In this document: positions 11,202 to 20,786 of the stretch, piece by piece
Numbering within the stretch: position 1 is the stretch's first letter
How the letters are laid out: every line of letters starts with the position of its first letter
Origin: Diospyros lotus
Lineage: Eukaryota; Streptophyta; Magnoliopsida; Ericales; Ebenaceae
Direction: 5' to 3'
DNA: 64,000 bases
Assembly: GCF_014633365.1 (NCBI RefSeq)
Contig: NW_026267115.1
Span: 294,501 to 358,500, forward strand
Program-made: the position numbers and the translations under genes
The notes under the pieces: generated by a model
What the model was told of the DNA's origin: nothing
The model's database searches: none
Seen by the model: only the letters and a program-made list of their open reading frames with translations

Positions 11202-12131
11202 ATGGGTTTAGATAACTCCTTTTATCCATTTGATGCAGCCTCTATTTCTCAAGCGACTTCACAACCAGAGGTTACTAATCTACAAAGCAACAATAGATAT
11301 CTGTTTCAAATTGATGGGAGATTTGAGTCCAGAGCAAAGGACAACATGAGTTTTAAAATAGCCAAAACTTGTGATTCTAGAGCTCCGATTACAATGCACC
11401 AAAACCTGGTCAACTCTTCTTACTCAAATGCACAAATTCCTTTTGATAGGAATGCAGGTAATGTGAAACATCTTTCCAATTAGCAAAATAAGAGATTTTT
11501 AGGGTTTTATTTAGTTTTGTCTTGAAATAAACTTTCTTTGTTTATCTTCTTTAGGTTTTATTTAGTTCTCTTTTATAGATGTTAATTTCTTTGAATTTCA
11601 CTGATTTGTAATTTCACCTTTCAATTTGTTGTGTTTGATATGTGATTGATTGATAATTGAAAAATGTATGTTATACAGATAAAAATATTTTAATTTTGAT
11701 TTCATTAATTTGAAATAAAGTGGATAAAATGGAAACATAGAGAGGACTGATGAAAAAAAATATTTTATTTCACTATTTATTGTTATATATTTATTGCATT
11801 TTTTAAATCTCTTTCTCTTATTTTACATCTATATGTGTTCCATTATAACTCAACTAGTTCATTCCGTACAGGCTCTAGTTCTCAACCTGCTTCAAAACCA
11901 AAGGCCACTGATATACAAAGCAATTGCGGGAATCAGATTCAAATTAACCAGAGATCTTCATTCAGAATAGAGGACAATCGAAGTTTCAAAGTAGCCAAAA
12001 CTGGTGATTCTAGAGCCCCTATCGCAATATATTTATTTTATATGAATATATATTTTTCTTGTTTTAGTTTATATCTGTATTTTAAAAAAATCTATATAAT
12101 ACATAACAGAAGATATATTTTCCTAAAATAA
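11202..12131 (+). pseudogene. truncated type A GRF 5' end, unit 2 (exons 1a and 2a)
   Basis: Exon 1a (11202-11457, 256 bases) starts MGLDNSFYPFDAASIS and ends at an AATGCAG/GTAATG donor in phase 1. Exon 2a starts at 11872 after TCCGTACAG and reads GSSSQPASKPKATDIQSN. Homology to copy 1 exon 2 stops near 12027, after DSRAPIA. The frame then runs into AT-rich sequence (YLFYMNIYF) and stops at 12131. No QLQ or WRC exon belongs to this piece before a new promoter appears. It could act as an alternative first exon spliced to the QLQ exon at 13596, because the phase matches, or give a protein of about 170 residues. Both ideas are untested, and I regard it as a gene fragment. Confidence 0.7.
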
Positions 12132-12422
12132 AATTTATAAATACATTTACTTTAAAAGAGAAATAGTTGTCTTAGCAAAAAAAGTAAAAAGGAGAAATAG
12201 TGAAAGCAAAAAAGAGGAGAGGCAGCCGATAATCCAAGGGTAAAATCCACAATATGGTATATTATGGTATATATATTATTTCAAGATAAAATGGCAATGA
12301 ATAAAATTGACAATTAAATCAAGCAAAATTTGTAATTTAATGGGTCTTATATTTGTTATATAATCATATTTGATAAGTTCAAACAAATAGTCCTAAATTG
12401 GGAGGTTCTTTTAATTGAGTTG

Positions 12423-12430
12423 TATAAATT
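12423..12430 (+). promoter_or_regulatory. TATA box of type B GRF, unit 2
   Basis: TATAAATT lies 120 bases upstream of the ATG at 12543. The unit 4 copy has the same element (52287-52294), but unit 3 has a changed base. Confidence 0.6.
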
Positions 12431-12542
12431 GCCCTGCTACTCGCTTTCAAACTATGCCTCTTTGATTTCCCTCTGTTATTTCTATCTTTCTATTCTGTCT
12501 ATTTCTTTTTGTAGATATGCTAATATAATAGATTTTGGATCA

Positions 12543-14776
12543 ATGGGTTTGGATAGCTCAACTAGTCCATTCGATGCAGCCTTTATTTCTCAAGTTGCTT
12601 CACAATTGGAGACTGTCGATGAACAAAGCAATAGTGAATATCCGTTTCAAATTGAGGGGAGATCTAGGTCCAAAGCAGAAGAAGACAATAGAAGTATTAA
12701 AATAGCCAAAACTGGTGATTCTGGAGCCTCGACTGCAATACACCAAAACCCAATCAACTCTATGTATGTCACACAAAGCCCCTTTGATAATAATACAGGT
12801 AATGTAAACATCTTCCCACTCAACAAAACAATAATTTTTTTAAGGGTTTTAATTACTTTTGTCAAGAAGTAAACTTTCTTCTTTTATCTTTTTGGGTTTT
12901 ATTTTATTCTCTTTTAATTAAAGATCTCAATATCTTTGAGTATTACTGATTTTTAATTTGATGTTTTAATTGCTTGCAATTGATATATATGTGATTGATT
13001 GATGATTGAAAAATGTATATTATATTGATAAAAAAAAGCTTTTAGTTTTGATTTCATCAATTTGACTAATAGGACTAACAAATGGGAAAAAAAATTTCTT
13101 TCACACTTTCTTCTTATATATTTATTATATTTTTTAATTTCTTTCCCTCGTTTTCCATCGATGTGTGTACCAATATATTCCTAGTAAAGCATTCTAGTAT
13201 TCTATCTCACTTGTGTTTTTAGATTTTATATTTTGCATCTAATTTCTAAATATCTTCAACATATACATTATTATCAAAAATCTCGAGTTTTTTTTGTCAA
13301 ATTAACATTTTTTTCATTTAAAATCCAACTAGCTTCAAATTTGATGTTTTTATTAAGATAGTATTGAATGTTATCCAAGTTAGAGGCAAGAGACTCGAAA
13401 GCCTTGCGCAAAGACAAACTCGCTAATTTCACTAGCGGTTTTTTCCTGATTGAAACTCAGATATTATCTGATACTATTTTAGTATAAAAAAAATTACAAA
13501 ATTGATACTAGTTGTATAAAAATTAAAATATTAATATTAATTTATTAAATAACTCAAAAACCTTTACCAATTTTCATTCTTATTTCACCTTTCAGCCTAT
13601 CATTGTGGAGGCATAAATGCTGCCATGGGAACTCCTAACATGATGGGAACTCCATGTCCATTTACTCGTGCTCAGTTGGTTGAGCTAGAGCAACAGATAA
13701 GGATATACAAGTGCATCAATGAAAATTCACCTATTCCATCTGATTTGCTCATGGCGCTAAGTGCTTCCCTCAACCCAAATCAATTCATTGGTTTTCCTAG
13801 ATCCGATGCTACCAATGCAGGTTTGGATTATTTTTCTTCATTGTGACTCTCCTCATTTTAGAATGACTATGGTTTCTCTTCAGCTTTAATCTCCCATGAA
13901 TGGTTTAATTATAGTTGATTTATGATATTTTGTTTAATTTGGTTTTCAAATGAAGTGGGAAGTAATAATTTTCAACTAGGAGCATCGGGTGACAATTCTC
14001 CTAAGCTTGATAGATGCCAGTGGACATATGAGAATAAATGGCGATGCTCAAAAACTGCAATTCCAAACAAAAAATATTGTGAAAGTCATATATATAAGCA
14101 TCGCCTCTACTCAGGAAAGCATGTGGAAGGAGAGACTATTAAGGTCTACGAATCTGCTCCAGAGGAGGCAGCTCTTGTTGGTGGATCTGCATATATATCG
14201 ACCCCTTGTGGTGGTGTTGCTACTGCCCAATATCAGTCCGTCAACTTCCCATCTGATGCTGAGGGACTTGCTGTAGGAATCTGCTTTAACAAGTAAGGAC
14301 CCTATACTTCCTTTCATTAGTCTACTCTCTCACTATCCACTTGAAGATATTCATATGTTCATCATTATTGCTAAAATATTAACTACATACATATTTCTAT
14401 CATAATACTTTTTCTAATTTTGATTTGTTTCCCGTTTAATGTATACATTAGAGTGAAAGATCCACCAGGCCACCTTGTCACATCTCCAGCCAATAGCATG
14501 GGTTTAGGGTTTCCATCCTCTAGTCAAAACTTTGACAAACCTCTTCTCTCAAAGTTTGCTGAGGATGACACTGACATGAATCTCAAGGATTATTTCAATG
14601 ACTTCAGTGACCTTGAATCCCAGGAGCGATGCTCTTTGCGCCATCTCTTTGAAAACTGGCCAGCAGAGCAACCCGAGTACGCAGATTGGTCTAATCTCTC
14701 CATGAAGAATATTCCTATAGGCTTATCAGATCAAACACCAGCCTCACCCTCATCACAACTAAAGAAGCTTATGTAG
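12543..14776 (+). CDS. GRF: growth-regulating factor (QLQ-WRC transcription factor), type B, unit 2
   Basis: Four exons join in phase: 12543-12798, 13596-13820, 13956-14292 and 14452-14776, giving 1143 bases and 380 residues. I chose the MGLDSS start because it is shared by all copies. The QLQ domain (about residues 106-141) has the Q-x3-L-x2-Q core and the FTRAQLVELEQQ and PIPSDLL blocks; in the family it binds GIF co-activators. The WRC domain has an intact C-x9-C-x10-C-x2-H finger (C181, C191, C202, H205) for DNA binding, but the basic arm is weaker (KHRLYSGKHVE in place of RxRSRK). The C-terminal part keeps FFD-like LRHLFENWP (335-343) and TQL-like DWSNLSM (351-357). It should act in the nucleus on growth genes. 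The first base of the QLQ exon makes Ala instead of Gly at the junction. This and the unit 3 gene are the best candidates for working genes here. Confidence 0.82.
13416..13441 (+). repeat. short intronic inverted repeat, unit 2
   Basis: AAACTCGCTA and TAGCGGTTT face each other across a short loop in the intron before the QLQ exon. Equivalent hairpins are at 4988-5013, 42653-42678 and 53224-53250. They are the most GC-rich part of these introns. Confidence 0.45.
14108..14128 (+). promoter_or_regulatory. miR396 target site (altered 5' side), unit 2 GRF
   Basis: The site encodes YSGKHVE just after the zinc finger. Its 3' two thirds (GGAAAGC, one bulged base, TGTGGAA) pair with miR396 as in canonical GRF sites, and the differences (TACTCA for CGTTCA) fall opposite the less critical miRNA 3' end. 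The same 21 bases are present in units 3 and 4. Confidence 0.6.
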
Positions 14777-16465
14777 TGGTTGGGCCATTGGGAAAGGCCT
14801 TGAAGATTAACTCTTGTAGGGATTCTCAAACGTTAAAACAATTTTGTGGGGTTTCTAAGCGTTGGTGAAGCATTGCAACAACTAAAAATAAGAAGGTCGA
14901 TCCAAATATCGAACTTGGGGATGAGAAAGTGATCATCTAGCGGAGGTAGGAAGACGAAGGTTAAACAAAGACCAAAGCGTAACAAGTTGTTTGGGACAGA
15001 GGTGATGTAGGCAGGTAATTGGTGGAATTTCAAACAATATATTATTTCTCTTTAGCCTAGTTTGCAGATGTCTTTTGTTTATACTGCATGGTCAATAATT
15101 CTATAAATGATGGTAAGCAGTTGTTTCCCCTTATGTGGGTCTACATACTCATTTTTACAATAAAGTGCAATTGGGTATGTAACGATACAGGACTGTGATC
15201 TTACTTGATACTTTTCCTACTTCCTTCTATCATCTTATTCTAGTCCTTAAATCAGATAAACTGTATACAGTCTGGTACATGAAATAAAGCTTGTGCTAGC
15301 CTTTTTCAACCCAAAGCTTCTTATGGATGGTATTCATTTGAAGCCATAAATTTGGGACGCGAGCCAAAGCTCAATCACTAATCGCCTTCAGTGTTTTGTT
15401 TTCTGCGATTTTTTGCATTTTTGCAGTTTATTAAGTGTTTTGGTCCAAATCCCACGTGTCTTTTTCTCGTAATGATGACCATCATTTGAAGGTCTCCTGT
15501 TACTCTTCTTGGAATTTGCTATCTATCACCAGGTTCAGCTAGTTTTATGGTTTCAACAAGAAGATGCTAAGGGCTCTGGCATAAAGATGCCGCGGGCTTT
15601 GTTTGTTCTCATTCTGTGTGGTTTGTCTTTTGATTTTTGTTGGTTGATTTCTTGCTTGTTTGGTTGGTTCAGTTTGTCGTAGCTAGGTATATGGCATTGT
15701 CACAGTTTTGCTCGAAAGACTATTGAACCTGAGCATAGCTTAGTGCAAGTCCCTTGCGGACTTGGCTTAATAGTAGACCTCAAATTTCAGTTCCTTCCTA
15801 GCAACACACAAGTTGTGTCCTAGTTTGTAGTTTTCTAATTTGGTCTCTTCGTGTCTTAGGCATTTGGTTTTTAGTAGGTGTCATGTCGTCGTATTGTATA
15901 CTCTCTAGAGTATTAGACTTGAGCTAGACTCTATGTAACTATGAAAGGTCCCCTCCCAGTGGATCTCCATATGTACGCATTCCAAACCTACCCTACCCTC
16001 AACAACCCCCCCCCTCCCCCAACCAAAAAAAAAAAAACAAATTATTGCTCCGACATAAACTTTTATGTTCTCCTTCTCTTTATTTTTTTTTCCCTTCTTT
16101 TTGTGGGCTAATAAGATTCCATTCATTCAAATAATAAAACAAAAACTTGAGAAAGCAAAACTGAAACCTTAGGAATTTGAACATCCAAAAGACTTAACTT
16201 TGTGTTCCAACTTAACTTTGACTTCAAATTGGAGTTATTACTTTTTCTATTTCATGTTCCTCCTTTGTGTTCCTTTTATGTTGTTTTGATCCTGTCGTGT
16301 ATGGATCTTGAGTATCTGTTTCTACTTATGTGAGTGTGTTCTCTAAGGTATGTCCTAGATTGTGTTCTGTACAAACATTTTAGTTCTATATATATATATA
16401 TATATATATCTCTTTTACTTAAAAAAAAATCATTAATCACCCCCAAGTACAGTGGATTTAACAAA
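14777..16465. other. 3' flank of type B GRF, no gene seen
   Basis: This is probably the 3' UTR followed by non-coding sequence, repeated at 44019-45690 and 54578-55912. It has a CACGTG G-box-like hexamer near 15453. A 65-codon open frame visible only in the unit 3 copy (44727-44924) is not kept in unit 2 and is probably chance. A C-rich and A-rich tract lies at 16007-16040 and a (TA)n tract at 16388-16410. Confidence 0.55.
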
Positions 16466-16617
16466 AACAATACTTGTTGCGCCATCTCTTTGACAACTGG
16501 CCAATGGAACAGCCTAAGTATGCAGATTGGTCTAAACACTCGATGAACAATATTCCTACATCCTCATTGAATCGAACGTCAACCTCATCCTCATCCCAGC
16601 AAGAGAAGCCTCTCTAG
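16466..16617 (+). pseudogene. orphan type A GRF C-terminal fragment, unit 2
   Basis: This piece matches the end of the last exon of copy 1 (5860-6011). It encodes LRHLFDNWPMEQPKYADWSK, ends in SSSSQQEKPL and a stop, and has no upstream exon. Homology begins abruptly at AACAATACT and continues into the type A 3' flank, so it marks the right breakpoint of the type B cassette. Confidence 0.8.
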
Positions 16618-17102
16618 CTAGCACTTATTGGGAGAGGTCTTGAGGATGAACTCTTCTTGAAATTCTAAAACATGAGCAGAACTGTGTTGGCTTTCTAATA
16701 AGAGTTGGTGAAGGAATGCAACAACTAACAACAAGAAGCTCAATTAAATTGTGAACTTGGGGATGAGAGAGTGAACTTAGGAAGATGAAATGACAAAGCG
16801 TAACCCTTGTTTGTAGATGTTTTTGTCTATGTTATATGGTCAATGTTTCTATAAATGATTATAAGCAGTTGTTTCTCCCTTATGTGGGTCTAAATATTTA
16901 TGTATCTCAATAAAGTGCAATTGCGGATATTATGGTCCAACATTGTGATCTTACTTGTGTTACTTTATCTATTTTCGTCTATCATCTTAATCTAGTCTTT
17001 AAATCCAACAAACTATGTCAGGTACAAGTTTTCAATATAATTTGATGCATGTGGACATGTCACAGATATTCTAGTTAGATTAGTGTTTTTTTATTTTATT
17101 TA

Positions 17103-17542
17103 TGCAGTCACTGATCAAGACCTGGTCCAAGCCCGACCCAACTACGCTAGAGAACAATAGCACCAGAATAATATTTTAATACTTTATAAGTTTTAGGGTT
17201 CTACTTGATTTAAGATTATACTTCATATTTGATTAAAATTTATTTCTATTAGAATTCTAGTTGAATTTTACTTAGGATTTATTTCGATTAGGATTCTAGT
17301 TGAATTTTATTTACAAGTATTAGATAGATTTGCATTAGCCAAACACTATAAATATGCCTAGAACTTATAGTTTGTAATCAAGTTTTTCTCAATACAAATT
17401 TTAGCAAGCTATTTCGGTTTTCTTAACAAAATAGTCTTGTTTTTGCGTCTTTTTGAAAGCCAAGATTTGACCATTGAAGTTTGTTTTTTCAAAGATTTTA
17501 TTTTAGTGTTTTTTTTTCACACGCACACTACATGCTACGTCA
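17103..17542 (+). mobile_element. probable solo LTR, unit 2
   Basis: An insertion of about 440 bases, absent from the equivalent place in unit 1 (poly-T at 6481-6500), begins TGCAGTCACTG and ends CTACGTCA, so it has TG...CA ends. It contains a TATAAATATGCCTAGAAC promoter-like element and a downstream TCAATACAAATTT stretch typical of LTR transcription starts. The poly-T target hides any target duplication. The same insertion is in unit 3, so it predates that duplication. Confidence 0.5.
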
Positions 17543-20041
17543 TTTTTTTTTTTTGTTAAGGACATTTATTATTTTTATTCTTGACACAATTTATACTTAG
17601 GTCTCACATCTAATTTCAAAATAATGGTAATTAAATATGCAAAATTTATCAAATTTCACCTTCCATTTCCAAGTTCAAATGCTCAATGAATACGATTATG
17701 TCAATAATGAAAAATAACTCGTATAGATGATTACCCAAAAAAGAAAAAAAGAAATAACATGCATCGAAAATAAAAACAACTCGTGTGAAGGAAAGGAAAC
17801 TCATAATTAATCCTTATGAGAAAATACTTTTTATTGAAAATATAGCAAACTAGATAGGATCATATACATAGTTTGTAAATATTTTTGTAACAATACATAG
17901 AATTTTTCTTTTTCCTTTTTACCTTCAGATATATTTATGCTTAATTTAACATAGAGATACCATGATAAAATAGCATCAGACCAATATTGTGTGCACTGAC
18001 AATCACGAGTTCTTCTTCCTCAGCCGATGCAGGGGCAACAGATATTCTTTGGTAGAAATAACGGTGTATCTTTCCTTATTTATCAACAATTTTGATCCAT
18101 TCCCTGATTGAATCAAAGAAGGTATTGAACAATATATATCTAAAGATGAAAACCCTTCCCATATCATATCTAACTATGTTTTAAAATCAATATAAATATA
18201 TATATATATAAATATCCTAGCAGAAACCTGTATTCGAAAACACCATAAAAAGGTGAGGAAAGTTCTTCTTCTCCAAACTTCCCTCTCCGTTCTCTCTATA
18301 ACAAACCCAGATTAAGGTTAGTAAAAACAAAAAATTGCAATGGCATCTTCATTTATGTGATCCAGATAAAATCTAAACTTAACAAATGTGAAACTAGGGA
18401 TGGGGTGGTTTGTTACTATTTTTAAGATAACCGTAACTTTAACCATAGTTTTATATCCTTAACAATAACTGAACGATATGAATTTTCATAACTGCATCTG
18501 TAACTCTTATTATTTATATTTTATTTTTAAATCTTTCATTTTTCTTAACCATTTAGGTTCATTATTTATTCCAAATTCACTAAATATATATTATTCTCTT
18601 AAATGATGCTTAGGCAGATTTACTTCTAGTAGCCTCGCATTTTCTTTGAAACTCTTGTGTTTAGTTTAGTTATCAAGCCAGGGTCTTTGGGAGTGCACTT
18701 ATTTTAACAAATTTAACCCAATTTATGTTATAACTCATATTAAGAAGTTTAAATTTTGAATCATTCTAAAATAACAAATTTAAAGGAAAAAGATAAACTT
18801 TTTGAAGTCATACACAAAAATCTTCAGATATTTAGAGTAAATTTGCTAGTCATAAGTGAACATAAAAAGCGCCTATTTCTGTCAAAATAAAATAACAAAC
18901 TTTAAATGAATATTGAGTTCATACAACGGGGTTTGACATTTTTAATATATTTGATATCACCAAAGTAAAACCTATACATTCTAGTGCATCATATAAAGAC
19001 ATATATATATATATATAGCAACTATAAATGCTACATGCCACAAAAAATAACAAAACTTCCCAAAACCTATATGCTTCAAGAATTTCTTTCCCCTTCAACC
19101 ACACTTGCCTCGCCTAGAACATTTGAGTATTCCAAGAGATGAACCTAAGTTAAAAAATGATTCTTCTAAGAGAAGAACCCCTAAAAATAAAGCATTCATA
19201 TCAAATGGGTGCATAAAAAAATGCAAGTTTCCATTCCACGATACCACTTGTAATTGTATTAACCTCCTTCCAAGAGCTTTCTCAACTGGTGCCAAAAACA
19301 CCTCTTACAAGGTCCCCAACCAAATTATCTTAGGCTTGAACAACAAGGAAAATATAAGTTTCTACTCCACAATACCACTTGTGGAGAAAGCTTTTCAAAC
19401 GGTGCTAGAAGCATCTCTTGGGTGGTCCGGAGCATGTCATTTGAGGTCCAAACAACATAGAGCAAAATAAGATGGACATACATGATGATAGACATAAATA
19501 AAAAGTCAACACAAAGTACATTTTCAAAATTGATTTCTCATGTAACATGAAAACCACGAAATAAGAGTTGTGGGTGAGAGAACTTCGCCTTGGGGTCTCT
19601 TTAGAGAATATCTTGTTCGCTTTTCTTAGCTTCTCAACCACTCCTTAATCACCATGATTGTAAGTTTCTTCCAGTTCTCTCTTCCTTCCCCCCTTCTCTA
19701 TTCTTTTTTATTTTTTCTCAAGTGAGAGACTCTATCTCAATTTATAGAATCCCTCATCTTTCCCATAAAGAATCCAATTGATATGAGAAATTTGTGTTTT
19801 AATTTTTGTTTTTGTTTTTGAAACATTTTTTTCTTGTGTAATATCCTATAAATACATGTGAACATTGAGAAATAGGAAAGGGGGTGAACGGGGTTATATT
19901 GGGGGATGGCTTCCAAACCATCCCCAATGATGCAAGGGGGCTGCCTTGGCTGGAGAGCACCTTATCCCTTTCTGGCAAATGCAAGGAACAGGGGCTAGCT
20001 AGCGCGGCTGATTCAATTGCTAGCCCACTCACCTCCTATAT

Positions 20042-20044
<3 letters not shown>

Positions 20045-20100
<56 letters not shown>

Positions 20101-20101
20101 T
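20045..20101 (+). repeat. (AC)n(AT)n microsatellite
   Basis: About 16 AC dinucleotides are followed by about 12 AT dinucleotides. Unit 1 has only AT repeats at the same place (8983-9001). Confidence 0.9.
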
Positions 20102-20786
20102 TAAATCATTATGACCCACTCACTTGGCCAATTAAATTTTCTCCAAATTTAATTCGACTTTATTTTCTTCAGTCTCTAAATATTCTAAAAATAATTTAGG
20201 GTGTTACACCTTAGTGAATAAATAATGACAAACAAACCCCTAAACTTCACAACATCCTTCTCTAAGTCCTATTCTTGTCATTTCCCCATTCTTTGCAAAC
20301 ATACAACTAAATTTCATCCTAACCCTAAATCAAATCGAAGCCTTAACTGTCAAAGAACCCCAATGTAGCCATAGATGAACCCATGCTTTCTATTTACTCT
20401 CTACCCTCTCTTCTCCTCTCCAATCCCTAACCATAAGACAAACCCATCACGACCCTAACTGACACAGCAAAGAAACTCCTATCCTTTCAAATCAGACCAC
20501 ATTAACCATTATGATAGACGCCATTTGACGACAGTGTCAAATCTGCCACTGTACTTTAAAATAGCTAAATAAGCTACTATATTTTCACATCTAAGGATTA
20601 TATTAACCATTATGATAAATGTCATCTTGACACCATGGACAACATTTAATACCATTTGTTGATTTTGTTTGATTCAAAATTGTTTAAAATAATTGCACGC
20701 TGTTACATAATATTCAGATATATTTTTATATATATATTTTTTAATATAATTGTTATCCAAATTTATTGTTGTTATATGCTATTATA

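Larger units (their letters stand above)
12028..16465 (+). other. type B GRF cassette inside a type A gene (unit 2)
   Basis: The segment lies between a truncated type A exon 2a and a truncated type A last exon. Its left edge (about 12028-12200) resembles the sequence that precedes each tandem unit (10316-10495). It then has its own promoter, a whole type B GRF gene and a non-coding 3' flank. Equivalent cassettes are 41062-45690 and 51893-62917 (the latter with element B inserted). Boundaries are by eye and could be off by tens of bases. Confidence 0.6.
16618..20651. other. type A 3' flank in unit 2, no gene seen
   Basis: Non-coding block matching 6012-9500 of unit 1. It differs by the LTR-like insertion at 17103-17542 and by loss of the segment equivalent to about 9390-9560. 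It ends at the insertion point of Copia element A. Minus-strand open frames such as 19405-19641 are not supported by conservation of frame in unit 1. Confidence 0.55.

Noticed and set aside
13956..13985. Alternative WRC exon acceptor at CAACTAG (before GAGCATCGG)
   Set aside because: It also fits the reading phase, but the upstream acceptor keeps the F-Q-L-G residues that resemble the F-Q-M-G segment before WRC in known GRFs. Transcripts could overturn this choice.
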